64,000 nucleotides of DNA from positions 27,590,789-27,654,788 of the forward strand of contig NC_066837.1 in NCBI RefSeq assembly GCF_001640805.2, given 5' to 3'. Each line of letters starts with the position of its first letter. The first letter of the stretch is position 1. Source of the DNA: Lates calcarifer. Lineage: Eukaryota > Chordata > Actinopteri > Centropomidae. The position numbers and the translations under genes are program-made. Below, piece by piece: positions 1 to 30,151 of this stretch. The notes beneath the pieces were generated by a model, which was not told the origin of the DNA, did no database searches, and worked only from the letters and a program-made list of their open reading frames with translations.

Positions 1-1714
1 TGACCAGGACTGACTGCTAATTATGGTTTCAACACACTGCTCATGTTGGCTCAAAACAACAGTGCACTGTGATTAAGAGTTGAATATATATTAATAGCTA
101 ATTCTAGCTGGCTAACATCATGATGGCCTGGATGAATTTGTTTGAAGAGAGGAACCCTGCTGAAGATATTTGCCAATAATTTTTGAATGTTTGATTAAAT
201 GTGCTAGAACAAGCAGACATTAATCGAAGCAGGTTATGTAAAGTAAACTTTAATACAAATCTTTGGTGTTGTTTTTCAGGAGAATTCACAATGATGACTA
301 AAAGAAGAAAGAGGAATGTTGGCGTTTGAAAGCCAGGTTACTGAACATATGGACCTTTAAGACCAATGAGCATTTCAGCACACATTGGATGTTGTTCCCC
401 AATTCACGTTTTTCTAAAGGGATATGATTGTATTTTTCTACTCATAAACATTTACTGTTTACTATGTTTTGTGAAATCAGGGATGATGTATAGCTTTGAA
501 TTGGCTTGTCTGACACTGTATTGAGGGGTATTCTTCAGTGTGGTGACATTTTTTATACTGTGGGACTGATTGAATATATACATATTTATATACGATTATG
601 CTTTTCATAGCTTTTCATCATCAGTAAGATAAATACTTTAACAGTGTATTGCCAAATGGGATCTAATCAAGGACAAAACACAGTGGAGGGGAAACTGTTT
701 ATTTACAGCAAAATGAAACTCTACATTATACAGGCATTCTAAAAACTATACATTTATTGTAAAAAATGCATAATGATTTTGATATGGATCATGGTTTTGT
801 TTTTCAGTCAACATTCAGAATTTTCAGTTTAGAGAATCTAGCTGACAAACAGAAGAACTAACAGGACTCATTTTGTAATTAGATTTTTGTAAGTAGAGCA
901 AGTAAGGCTCTGCCACAGGTGCTGCAGTGTGGGTTTTCATATAAATAACTATTGAGAAAGTTTTGCAAAACGTGCACAGCACTCCTTCATTATGTTTTTG
1001 TACATACCAGCTCAGTTATTAAATACATTTGACTAACTTTAAAGCCAATCATAAAGAAAATGAGATGATAAAATGAACCAATCAGAGATGATGGCCTAAA
1101 CCAGTCAGGTCCATTTTTTTTTTTTTGCATCAACTGCCTCAAATATTACTCTGCTTTAGCATCATTCATTCAATTCATCAACCTAAATAAAAACCATTTG
1201 CTAAAAGCTCATGTTCTGTGTTTGTTTGAATACACTTGACTGAAGTAATTCTTAAATTGTTAATATGCTTCATAAAACCAACTGTTTGACCAAAGTCCTT
1301 CATATTAGGTATACAGTATATCCATTTCTGAAATATTACAGCTATTAGCTAGCATGTCAATAAAAACAGTATTATCATTTCAATAAAAAAGAAACGAAAG
1401 CCATGCAGGCCTACCCATAATGCAACTGGTAGCAAAATATCTTATGAAGCATGTGGAGAAAACCAAAGCAAATACAAAGGACGCGTCATCAACTTTTACT
1501 GCAGGTTTGGTGATTTTGTTTAACCTGGCTGAATTGAAAGCTGTTTACAGTTTGAATTTGCTTGGTGAGTTTCATGGCACTCAGGCCCTGGAAACTCTTA
1601 CAAATGCTATCAACTTAACAGGACATCAATGAGGAATTGCATTCTTTATTCATCCCTGAAGAGCTTGCTCCTATAGATATGTAACTTTTTCTTAATAATT
1701 AAGTGGTGTCACCT

Positions 1715-1743
1715 AAAACAAACAAACAAACAAACAAACAACA
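1715..1743. repeat. (AAAC)n simple repeat
   Basis: About six tandem AACA units followed by an A-rich stretch. Confidence 0.9.
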
Positions 1744-2636
1744 AAAAAATCTAAATCAGACCAACAAACAGGTAAATGCTTGTTCGACAGCCACCACTGT
1801 GATTTCCTTAGTGTTCAATTAACAGTGATCCTCTGTATGTAAACACCATCTCCACACCTCCTCTATTGTATGCAACCAAGCAACTAATGGTTTACACCAT
1901 GCACTGCTTGTTGCTAAACAGTAAGTCTCAAGTCTTAAGTGCTTGAAACAGGAAGGCATTCTGAAGAAAAACCCTGAAAGAAGGAAGCATTTCTGCTGGA
2001 AAAGGTTCCTATATTTTGCAATGAAATAATGCATAAGACAGGTTATTTTAACCCCTAATGTATCACATCCTACCACTCTAACAGACAGATATGTATGATT
2101 TAATAAAAATACACCGTATCACCATTCCTTCAACAAGAGTAATATTCAAAATGTGCTCTGTCTTCTTCATCAGAAATACATTCTATTTGATGAGCAATTA
2201 TAAATGCAAAGGTTACTATTGAGTATTTACCCAAATCAAGTGGTATAAAAATCCTCTCCTTAGAGCAGATGTCTAGATTGAGCAGCAAGTAATGATCATA
2301 AACTGCTTAGATTTAAAAGCAAAAAACATCAAATTCTACAGGCACTGGATTCTTTACAAAAAATAATTCAATCACAAAAGAAGGTCGGACAGAGAGCTAC
2401 TTCACTTCAGTGGTTTTGAGGTGATGACCAAAGCACTAAATCTGTAAAATCTCCTTCATAATTCACCTTCAAAATGACTGTAATAGTGTGAAAATATGAC
2501 TAAATGAGCAGAATAACAGTCTTGCAGAGCAGTGGACTGCACACTGAGGAACTAAGTTCATAGACAGAGACCTACACCCTCTGAGAGCTGTCAGAAGATG
2601 AGGCCAAGGCCGCACAGTTTCAGTCTGTCTTCATGA

Positions 2637-2656
2637 GTGTGTGTGTGTGTGTGTGT
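2637..2656. repeat. (GT)10 microsatellite
   Basis: Uninterrupted GT dinucleotides just downstream of the SLK stop codon, in the presumed 3' UTR. Confidence 0.95.
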
Positions 2657-2719
2657 CTATGTGCACTCTGTGTAGTGAAATAGTGTGCGTATGTCGATGC
2701 ATATGTACGTGTGTTTCTC

Positions 2720-21398
<18,679 letters not shown>

Positions 21399-22282
21399 TT
21401 ATAAAGTTCACAAAGAAATTCACGCCAAAGTAGTGTCGGTTACCTTCGATAGTTTAGTGTGGCAAAAGTGTTAGGACTTATATATGTGTTCCATTAACTA
21501 GCTATAATTATCCGTCTGGTCAACACGGAATGTAGCTTTCATAATAGTTTGGATCAAACCTAGCTTAGCCTTTGACTGCTTTGGTCAGTCCAGAGAATAG
21601 CTCCTCCACACATCGTGGGTCATTATTAAACCCTAAAAACATAATGAAAGGTTAACCTAGAGGTGTCCCAACATCTGAAATCTGCCCAAAACAAGACTTT
21701 ATTTCAATGCAAAGTAGTACGGGAAGCTCGCCGTTGTTCCAACTCCTGACGACCCACTGGCCCGACAACCCTGTAGGGCTCTTTTCTCAACCAGAAGAAA
21801 AACCGAGATGAGTGCGGTGTTCTTCCCAATAGTTGTATTCCACAAAATAATTCATTAGTTCCCTTCAGAGTAAAAACGTGTGCGGTTGGTCCGTAAATTA
21901 ACATTCACCAAAACGGTAAAATCAGTCATCTTTCCCTTGGTGTGGGACGGGTTTACTAATCTAGCGGATTTAGTGTCGGCGCGCGTTCTCGCGTGCTCGC
22001 GGCTGTGGTTCTTTCTCTTTTTGCTCCTCGTGTTGTACAGCTGGCGGGGTCATTCCAGTCTTCTGCTGCCCTCATCTGTACGGGAGACAAAACACAACTG
22101 ACGTGGGGGATGTTTAAAGTATCCACTACGATTACGCTGCATATTTTCACGAGGAAAAACAATGTATCAAATGAATAAATGAAACAAATGCCATAAACTA
22201 CTTGTTCGTCGTAGTATTATTGCATCCATCGGTTAGCATCGCCTTAATAGACACAATAAGCAGGGTTCTTTGTGTCCCTGAA

Positions 22283-22295
22283 ACTACATATCCCA
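22283..22295 (+). promoter_or_regulatory. ZNF143/STAF-like site (ACTACATATCCCA)
   Basis: Matches the promoter motif ACTACAANTCCCA except for one base. This motif is common at bidirectional housekeeping promoters, which fits its position 0.3 kb upstream of STN1. Sequence match only. Confidence 0.35.
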
Positions 22296-22468
22296 TAAAC
22301 CGTTGCGACACAAGAACGCGCCGTACAGAGTAAAATGCAGTACAACTTTTGAATGTATAATATGTTATACGGTTCTACTGCAACACTGCCATATCGTTTA
22401 TGATTACATGCTTATTGTAGAGCCAACGTAAATGGCAGATAACAAATTAACATAAATTAACAATGCGT

Positions 22469-22474
22469 CACGTG
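22469..22474. promoter_or_regulatory. E-box CACGTG
   Basis: Palindromic CACGTG within TGCGTCACGTGG, about 130 bases upstream of the STN1 start. A USF/MYC-type site is possible. Sequence match only. Confidence 0.35.
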
Positions 22475-22598
22475 GCAAACTTTGGTTTCCAGCTCCCTAA
22501 GACACTCCACTGCTGCTAGCTTACTTTCTTATCAAAGACTACTAGCTCAGCCGGGAAAAACTCGGAAAAGGCGTAAATAAACTGCTTTTGTTCTAATT

Positions 22599-22715
22599 AT
22601 GAAATGCAGGCGGCCACGATGGATCCATCAGAAGAACCACCCTCCGTGCTGTGGGGACTGGACCCGGTCTTTTCTGCCTTCGCCAGATTGTATGTCAGAG
22701 ACATCCTGCAGATGA
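22599..22715 (+). promoter_or_regulatory. Overlapping upstream ORF at the STN1 start
   Basis: An ATG five bases before the annotated STN1 start opens a 38-codon frame ending in TGA at 22713-22715, inside exon 1 and out of frame with STN1. It has A at -3. If transcription starts upstream, ribosomes could begin here and reduce STN1 translation. Confidence 0.4.
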
Positions 22716-22736
22716 CAGAATCCACCCAGGTGCCAG
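22604..22736 (+). CDS. stn1: STN1 exon 1
   Basis: 133 nt encoding [20 protein letters not shown], then [20 protein letters not shown] and TQVP(G). The donor is GTAATG. Confidence 0.93.
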
Positions 22737-25700
22737 GTAATGCCATCTACGTTACAGAAATGCAAGTTGTTTTCTTCTCTTGCTATTAGCTTGGTCTTTA
22801 CTTTTGAACGTTCTCATGTTACATTAGAGGTCTGCATATTTGCATAACAGCTGAGCCAACATTCATAATTATATGACTAAACTAACTATTCACGTTACCA
22901 ACTTCAGTACAAACTGATATCAGTTGCTGTCAATTCGATGTTAGCCAGTTAGCTAAGCACTACTTAAGCTCAGAATGGACTTTATCAGCCGTTTGTTTTG
23001 TTTATTATTTCTGGCTTGTCTATAAGTTATATATCTTATTCTTTCATTTAATTTACAATTTAAATCAGTGTCATCAATGTAGGTCGTTAAAACTTTGAGT
23101 GACCGGATTTACATTGGCCCTGTTAAGGTGTTTATACGTCACATATTTAATCATCAACTCACTGACTGATGCCTGATGTTGACAGTGATATTCAACTGAT
23201 GCTTTTGAGATCATTGTTTTTGTTCTGGTTCCACACATGTCTCACAGGTATTTACTTCTACAATTCACATCCAATCTACAAAGTCGATGCACTTGGGACA
23301 GTAGTATACAAGAGAGAAAGAGAAGACTTCTTCTGTTATGGAGGTAATCTTGCTCCTGAATCCCAGTGTGGAACAAAATGATTGTTTTAGCTAATATTTC
23401 AGCAACCTGCAAGTGCAGTATGTGTGTGGACAGTTATATATTGATGAGCTATTTTAGCATTGTTCTAACTGTGAAGGCTCTCTTTTGGTGCATTTTGGGA
23501 CACACTGTGGAAGTCTCAGCAGAACAGTGCTCTGGATGAAGCACCATCTGTGACAATGCCCCTCTTTTTTTTTTTTTTACATTTGCTGTTTACATATGCT
23601 GTATAAACGCCTGAAAATGCAAAAAGTGGCTGTGATTTCCATATCTTACAAGCAAAGCAGTCTTTGTCTGATTTTTGTGCATCTTTCCTTTTGTGTACAG
23701 TGGATGATGGTACTGGTGTTATAAACTGCCTGTGCTGGAAAAGTAACTTGTTTAGAGAGGAGGAGGATGATCCTGGTAAATGTGAGTTTGTATGTGTTTT
23801 AAATTCAATGTTAGCATGACTGTATGTTAAGCTTTGTATACAAGAAGAAGCAGAATTAGTCTTGGGCCATATTACACATGTAATAGTAACTTAAGTTAAC
23901 TGATTCTGTTATGTAAATAACATGTTTGTATCACCAAATGTAGTTTCAGCCTTAACCACAGTAATGTTTCATTCAGTGTCTCTCTCTGAAACACACGGTG
24001 AGTCCCCACTGTTTACACTGGCCACCTAGCAGTCTCCCTCTTGCCTGCCTTTTTTGTTTTCGTTTCCTGGCAGATTATGGCCGTCAGCTCTTGTCTTCTG
24101 GGTCTTTAAAACTTGTAATCCTTATTAGTTTGGCTTTTTTAAGAATTCACTGGTGGTGTTAGTGGGCATGTTTTTATGCATCCCTACTAGAGCAATAAGG
24201 TGTAATCAGTAAAAATAGTTTTTCTTGATACTAAATATTGAGTTAGTCTTTGTTTATTGTGTCTGCAATTAACTCTTATTTTACTCTTAATTACTCTTAT
24301 TTAGCTAAAGCTCCACTACAACTTCCGCTGGTAACTTGAAAGTAGTGTAAGGCTGAAAACACAATATCCGAAATATTAGTACCTTGTAAAGTTGCTTTTT
24401 TAAACATCCACCATTCATGGAGCAACATTCATTTGATTGTGTTTGTTTTGGTCTTGACCAACCCTTGAGAAAATGATCTGGATATTTTCACTTGGAATGT
24501 TCACCACCTAGTGTTAACTTTGTCTAGCTGCTTGTTACTGGATAGGTACAGGACAGTGGGTTTATCAGAGCTTTTCCAGATTTTACAGGCTGCAAAACCA
24601 AAACAACAAGCTAAAGAGCTAAGAAGCATGTGACACATTGAGTAGTGCAGACTTAAAGTTCAAAATCATTATAGATGATTTTTTTCTTGTTGACAGTACA
24701 TTTCTGTTAAGAAACTTTTAAATATAATATTCAAATGTGCTTCTCAAAGTCATTATTATATGTTTATTAATTACGACAAAGCACACTGTAATATTCTATA
24801 TGTCATCTATTTGTCATCTCCAGCTGGGGGAAAGCATAGTGATGTGTCTCCGGGAAGCTTCAACCCAGTCACTGAACTGAAGAAGCTAAGAGAGGCCCAG
24901 CAGAAGAACTGCCGCCTGGAGATTGGAGAGCTGCTCCGAGTTAGAGGCCCAGTCAAGACATCAAGGCATCAGAGAGAAATCATGGCCTCCACCTACTGTG
25001 AGTGGAGAGGGCTGCCCTCAGAGTCCTTGTTTTATCTGCAGGACACAGTGGCAGTTTGATATTGAACTTCACCATGCACTTTACTGAACTGCTAACCAGC
25101 TAACATTTTTTAAAATATTAGAGTAACCCAGAAATGTCCAGGAACATAGATACATAGCCACGCAGAACACATTTTTGATTTGAGGGTACACCCCATCTCT
25201 ATCCTCTTCCTATTCATCAGGTGTGTTTCTGTGTCTGTGTGTGTTCCCAGATAAGGTGGATGACCCGGTGATGGCGGTCCAGATAGCATGGATGATGGAG
25301 ATTCCTCAGCTCTATAGACAGTGCTATGACAAACCACCTCAGCTGCAACATAAAGCAGAAAGGTATAATGATCTAGATTACAACACTGGGAGAGCCCTAA
25401 CTGAGACATCCAGAGGCAGAGCCCAGTGTTAAACCCAAAATGTTCTCTTACCCCCAAAACAGCATTTAGAAGTTACGATGAAACCAGTGAAAATGGATTC
25501 TCTGCAGATTCCTGCTGATTGGTAATCATCTTTACCTACTCAGTATTGGAATAAATACTGATGTCTCTGATCGATGTATGTGCATGTCTAGGCATAGTGA
25601 CCTAGGAGACTGTGTACAGCAAGAGGCCTAAATTTGCTTTGTTATTACTAGCTTGCTTGAATTGCTGGATGAAATGAGCAAAACATAAATTATATTCCAT

Positions 25701-27736
25701 AGTCCCAGAAATCTCTGAAATCTTTTAATTTTGCAGTACTTTTACTTAAAGGATCTGAATACTTCCACCACTGAAAGTCACACAATAACACAAACACACT
25801 AAACCATCTTGAGGCAGTGGTAGCAAGGTAAAATTAAGGGTTTTGTCAATGGGGTCTGGTAGATATGTAACAATAATTCTGGTTAAACCAAAAGAATTTT
25901 ACTCTTTGATTTAAAAACCAAAACAAAACTATCTCTGTAGCAATCTTATTCTTAAAGTCAGCCTGTAAGTGACAACAGTCACTTTAGTGGACTTACTTTG
26001 ACGTGGACGATTGCTTGTTGGATTACATAGCAGCAGCTGCTAGTGGTACACCATTCTTGCTCAATACTGTACCTGTTCCAAATATTTTTTTTGTCCCTAT
26101 CATTTATTTACACCCAAAAACATGGGAAAATAAGTCCCAGATTCAAAAATACCAGTGTTTTCCTTTAAATGTCTTGAGGAGGAGGCTGTGGAATTAGGTG
26201 ATAATTCTTTTGTCTGTATGTGCCTCCTTTCACATTACACTAACTCATTTGAACAATTGCTTTAAGATTTAACATTTTTATCAGAGAAGCTCTAAAACTT
26301 TGTTTGCTTCATTTTTTGTTTGTATTTCAGTGATACTAGTTCCCTTAGCAAGGCAACAAATATCATCAAGGATTTCCTTAAGCAGAAGTCAGTGAGCAGG
26401 TTCAGACCCTATGATGTTCAGGACCTCCTGCAGCCTCTTGTCTCCTGCCAGCCTCAAACAACATCTGCTGACCAGGTTTGCCATGGAATAATAATATGGG
26501 AACCATTTCTCTTTGAAGAAGTGTGGTAAAGGAATGAAACATCAGATTTTATTTGAAGTATCCTCTATGATAAAATGATAAAATAAGATTTGGTTTCTTG
26601 CAACAAAACTAAGTTTATTCTTTAATAAGGTTGCTGTTATTTGCCATATTGAAAAAATATATTATATATATATTATACTTTAAAGCTGTTGGCAAAGCAA
26701 CTTGTATTTTGTGGTATGTAACCTGATAACAGAAATACTTTTAAGTATCCACAGCAGTATGCATCAGATGTACATGTAAGTCCTCTAGGATTAAAGCTGT
26801 GCTTGAGTATTTTTGTGCCTTGCTCCTCTTTTGCTGTTTAGGAGCCTGAGGCAGGTCCGTCTGCCTGCCAGCAGCTACGCCAGCTTCTGAAGGAAGCCCT
26901 GGAACTTTTACAGGATGAGGGTATCATATACCGCAAGGTCAAGTCTCAGGATGAAATCTATCATGTAAGAGACAGACATATCTTAAATTATTTCTTTCCG
27001 CTTCATAAGACTATGATTGAGAGGATTTATTATGGACGTGTGTCTGTCTGATGCTGCTGCTCCTCACCAGGTGACTGCACAGGATAAAGATCTACTCATA
27101 GCTGTAAAAGACATCATCAGGGAAGACTCAAAGAGAGAGAAGTGTAAGTACACTTCATTTTTGCTCTAAATTAAATATGAAGCCTTTGACTAATGTTGAC
27201 CTACTCTAGTTTTAGGTTTGACCAATTGGCTTCTCTGCGGCAGTGTGTTAAGTAAAGCAGTAATTACTATTCAGTTGTAACAATCAAGAAAGCTTTTTAC
27301 CTGCTTCTCAAGGATCAGATTAGCACACTTAACACCCACTGTATGTTTCTTGCTAATCATCTTTTTAATCAGGGGCTTCATTTTCACAATGCCTTTTTGT
27401 GATTCTGCTTCCATGTGTTGTTCTGTAACATGTTAAAAATAAATACAATTAAAATCCTGAATAACATCAGGAAAATACTGACAAATTAAACACCATAAAT
27501 AAGTCTCCATATAAGTTTGGTTTGCATGGCAACATGCTGTACCTGAGTGTTAACTGTTGTGTTAACCCGTGCCTGTAGATGCAGAGAAGGGTTGCCATAT
27601 CCTGCACATTCTGTCTGCAGTCAGGCAGCGGCACAGCCTCAATGTGAGCAAGGCAGCACTGGAGCTGGTCCTCAGATCCCTCGAGTGCAACAGTGACATC
27701 GTCAGCACCAGTGAACACCATTACACTGTGTTTTAA
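22604..27736 (+). CDS. stn1: STN1 (OBFC1), CST telomere-replication complex subunit (whole gene, 9 exons)
   Basis: Middle subunit of CTC1-STN1-TEN1, which binds single-stranded DNA and stimulates polymerase alpha-primase for C-strand fill-in at telomeres and stalled forks; nuclear. Nine phase-consistent exons give 362 residues (human 368). The N-terminus [20 protein letters not shown] is strongly conserved. An OB-fold spans about residues 55-160 ([13 protein letters not shown]...RVRGPVKT...TYYKVDDPV). Two winged-helix domains follow, from about 190 to the C-terminus EHHYTVF (human EHYYTAF). Start at 22604 matches the human MQ start. The in-frame ATG at 22619 (GCCACGATGG) has the better Kozak context and could be used instead, giving 357 residues. 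Divergent from SLK and upstream of SH3PXD2A, as in other vertebrates. Confidence 0.96.
22737..23247 (+). other. STN1 intron 1
   Basis: AT-rich, nothing recognised. Confidence 0.85.
23248..23343 (+). CDS. stn1: STN1 exon 2 (OB-fold start)
   Basis: 96 nt, phase 1 to 1, encoding [20 protein letters not shown] then [11 protein letters not shown]. The donor is GTAATC. Confidence 0.95.
23344..23700 (+). other. STN1 intron 2
   Basis: Contains a T run near 23567 and nothing else recognised. Confidence 0.85.
23701..23775 (+). CDS. stn1: STN1 exon 3 (OB-fold)
   Basis: 75 nt encoding [20 protein letters not shown] then EEDDP. Two donors are possible: GTAAAT after 23775 (used here) or the closer-to-consensus GTGAGT after 23781. 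Both keep frame; the longer form adds two codons. Confidence 0.88.
23776..24823 (+). other. STN1 intron 3
   Basis: A 1 kb AT-rich intron with no repeat or exon recognised. Confidence 0.85.
24824..24997 (+). CDS. stn1: STN1 exon 4 (OB-fold)
   Basis: 174 nt encoding [20 protein letters not shown], then [20 protein letters not shown] and REIMASTY. The TY(Y)KVDDP junction with exon 5 is conserved. Confidence 0.94.
25251..25362 (+). CDS. stn1: STN1 exon 5
   Basis: 112 nt encoding [20 protein letters not shown], then [16 protein letters not shown]. It ends in phase 2 at GTATAA. Confidence 0.93.
25363..26330 (+). other. STN1 intron 5
   Basis: About 1 kb of non-coding sequence. No repeat family recognised. 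Confidence 0.85.
26331..26475 (+). CDS. stn1: STN1 exon 6 (winged-helix region)
   Basis: 145 nt encoding [20 protein letters not shown], then [17 protein letters not shown]. It ends in phase 0 after SADQ. Confidence 0.93.
26476..26841 (+). other. STN1 intron 6
   Basis: AT-rich, with a TATATA stretch near 26655. Nothing else seen. Confidence 0.85.
26842..26964 (+). CDS. stn1: STN1 exon 7 (winged helix 1)
   Basis: Forty-one codons encoding [20 protein letters not shown], then [20 protein letters not shown] and H. The donor is GTAAGA. Confidence 0.94.
27071..27143 (+). CDS. stn1: STN1 exon 8
   Basis: 73 nt encoding [20 protein letters not shown] then KREK. The donor is the consensus GTAAGT. 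Confidence 0.94.
27144..27578 (+). other. STN1 intron 8
   Basis: Non-coding, nothing recognised. Confidence 0.85.
27579..27736 (+). CDS. stn1: STN1 exon 9 (winged helix 2, stop)
   Basis: 158 nt including TAA, encoding [20 protein letters not shown] then [20 protein letters not shown] and HHYTVF. The equivalent human end is DQSDIVSTMEHYYTAF. Confidence 0.95.
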
Positions 27737-27928
27737 CACAAGTACAGTGGGGTTGGGAATACTCTATTACCGTACATACTATTAGTGGTATGACTATATC
27801 ACTCCAAAATGTGAGCAACCAATGTGATTGAGTAAATCATGTGATTTGCATTCTTGTGTTCATCATGAGCCTCAGACTGGCTCCACATTTAGTGTTTTTC
27901 TACTATTTTATGTACATTTGAATAGAGA

Positions 27929-27940
27929 ATAAAGAATAAA
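27929..27940 (+). terminator. Poly(A) signal of STN1 (two adjacent AATAAA)
   Basis: Tandem AATAAA hexamers about 195 bases after the STN1 stop, a good distance for a short 3' UTR. Further AATAAA-like motifs lie near 28086. Confidence 0.65.
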
Positions 27941-28574
27941 TGCTAAGTATAAATCATCTGATAGAAAATGGATAGAAAATACTTATGTTTGGTGACTTAT
28001 TTATAACCATTTATTGAATTGGCAAATTTGTATTTTGTTAGTCACCAGTGATTGATTGGCTTGACCATGGTATATTTATATTTGTAAATAAATAATCATG
28101 CAACGAAGATGCAGCTCATGTATGGCTGTATTAACCTGCTAGGGAGCCCCAGGGCAAAGATGAGCGGCGGGTCTCCATTGGCCACCAGCAGAAATATACT
28201 GCACACAACATATCACCCTAATCCACCCCTATCCAATTTCTATGTCCTCCTTACTAAACCCTATGCGATTGGACCTCAAGATGAAATGCACCCCTGCAAT
28301 ACAGTATGGATCTTTCTGGATATGCATTTAAAAAAGAATGGTCACAATTGATGCAGTAGATGCTGTCGTATTTTAGTCAAACTCCTAAGTCTTTAAATTT
28401 CCATGCCTTGATAGTCTCCAAGTCCAGGTCAAGATAACCTCTTCAGGGAGTAGCAGGAGTGAACTAAACCTCGTGTAAAACTGGTGGAGTGTCCTTTCAA
28501 ATACAAAGCATGATTCACCTGAAAGCCCAGTCCTTTACATTTTATCTTAATTAATTAAATTGCCACACAGTGAA

Positions 28575-28760
28575 CCCAGGACTCTAAGGGCCTTTAGGGC
28601 CCCTGGGGCGGTTTCCCATGATGCCCAGCTGGAAATCCAGCCTTGCATACTGACACACATATTCAATTACATTACCACAAAGCAGACACACAGTAATGCC
28701 TGGAGCTTTTGAGGCCCCTGGAGTTCTGTGGCCCTGGGACAGTTGCTCAGTTGGAATTCC
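28575..28760. repeat. Two diverged copies of a G/C-rich dispersed-repeat fragment
   Basis: Similar phrases occur twice: GGGCCCCTGGGGCGGTTTCC with GCCCAGCTGGAAATCCAGCC, then GAGGCCCCTGGAGTTCTGTG with GCTCAGTTGGAATTCCAGTC. They look like remnants of a transposable element; family unknown. Confidence 0.4.
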
Positions 28761-29099
28761 AGTCTTAGGTTCATGGTTTCAGTAAAGCCATTAAAGCAAC
28801 AGTAGATTTGTTATTGGTGAATTAAAAGATGATGCAGTGCTTGGGTTAAAGGAGTTTTTCCTTGTCTGATTGGAGGGTCTAAGGGCAGGGGGTTCTTAAT
28901 GCTATGCAGTTAGGACCCTTGAGGCAAATTTGTAATATTGGGATAAATAAATTCTGATGCTCTGGAAAAAACACTTTAAAGGATCTACTTTATTTCATTT
29001 TATGAACTGTATCAAACGAGAACGGGGGGGGGGTTCTATCCTGTAGATGGGCTTCTTTACCATGTTGCTTATGTTGCAGTGTGCACAGGGGGGCAGTGT

Positions 29100-30055
29100 T
29101 TGAACGTTAATTGGCTCTTTCATGTAGAGCAGGCTGCTGCTGATTGGTCGCCTGTGAAACATCTGTATCCATAGTTCCAGTTGCTCGTGTCTCCGGCTCG
29201 CTCATGACTCAGACCCTGGAGAGCGTTAACTAACTGGCGAACATTTAAATCGATAACCATCGACATACCGCTATCTCATAGTGCCAGATATTTGTAACAT
29301 ATTATTTCATATTCTCTCTAAACGGGGAGGAAAAGTTAGGGGGCACTGGAGACACACCAATGAATGAGTGAATAAATTAACCGAATGAAGACCACACTGT
29401 TTGTCGGTTGGTTACATACACATCCTTATAATCATGTCACACAACAGCGCGACTCTTGTCGAGGGAGGCAAAGCCAAATGTTTTTTTTCTTGAGTGCTTT
29501 ATTCCAAGTACCTCTGAGGACGTGCGTGAAGCCCATCCCACTCCGTTCCCTAAATTCACTGCGCCTGCTGTAACACAGGAGCCGTTTGGCGCTGGATTGC
29601 CGGCTCCGCTGCGTTCAGCCATCCTGTCTAACCTCCAGGTATGCTAATGCCCCCTTTGGTAGGCACCGCGGCAGACACAAAGGAACTCGCTTCACTTTTT
29701 TTTTTTCTATTTTTAAGGTGACCGCCTTCCTCAGTGCTGCGTCCGCCGCTGGCCAGCCTGTGTGGCTGCAGGCAACGTTTAAAAAAATCGCTCTTCGCTC
29801 GGATATGCGGCTGTGTTTATTTCACCGGGAGCGATCAGCACGGGCTTAAGTGGACTATCGATAAGTTTCTAATCAGATTGATGGTCGTTGCGTCAACGGA
29901 GGGAAGCCCGAGCCGCCAGATTGGCCGCGAGCGCGCTGATCTCTTAATGGACCGCTGAATTGTTAAATGACAACAACGATGAATGTTGTGATTTCTCTCC
30001 CGTGATACTGAGATAGCTTATCTGGAGCCGCAGCAGCTGCCTGCCTGTCGCTTTT
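29100..30055 (+). promoter_or_regulatory. Probable SH3PXD2A promoter and 5' UTR
   Basis: G+C and CpG increase relative to the flanks. It contains an inverted CCAAT box (GATTGG, 29142-29147) and an AP-1-type TGACTCA (29205-29211). No clear TATA box. Transcription start not determinable from sequence. Confidence 0.45.
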
Positions 30056-30079
30056 ATGCAGAGCCTTTGCAGGGTCAAG

Positions 30080-30151
30080 ATGCAGTTTCGGACTGTGCTG
30101 GACGTGAAAGTCGTGGACGTGGAGAAGAGGCGCAATCCGTCTAAACACTAC
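30080..30151 (+). CDS. sh3pxd2a: SH3PXD2A exon 1
   Basis: Twenty-four codons encoding [20 protein letters not shown] then SKHY. The donor GTGAGT is consensus. With the upstream ATG it would start at 30056. Confidence 0.9.

Larger units (their letters stand above)
1..2719 (-). other. SLK 3' UTR and downstream sequence
   Basis: AT-rich, with no recognisable protein. Minus-strand AATAAA signals occur at 698-703 and 753-758, among other possible sites, so a 3' UTR of about 2 kb is plausible. The true polyadenylation site cannot be fixed from sequence alone. Confidence 0.5.
27737..30055. other. Intergenic region between STN1 and SH3PXD2A
   Basis: Left part: STN1 3' UTR and diverged repeat sequence. 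A G10 run lies at 29014-29023. Right part (about 29100-30055): richer in G+C and CpG, the likely promoter and 5' UTR of SH3PXD2A. No coding sequence recognised. Confidence 0.7.

Noticed and set aside
1420..1632. Plus-strand open frame downstream of SLK
   Set aside because: 70 codons without a domain, in the presumed SLK 3' UTR on the opposite strand.
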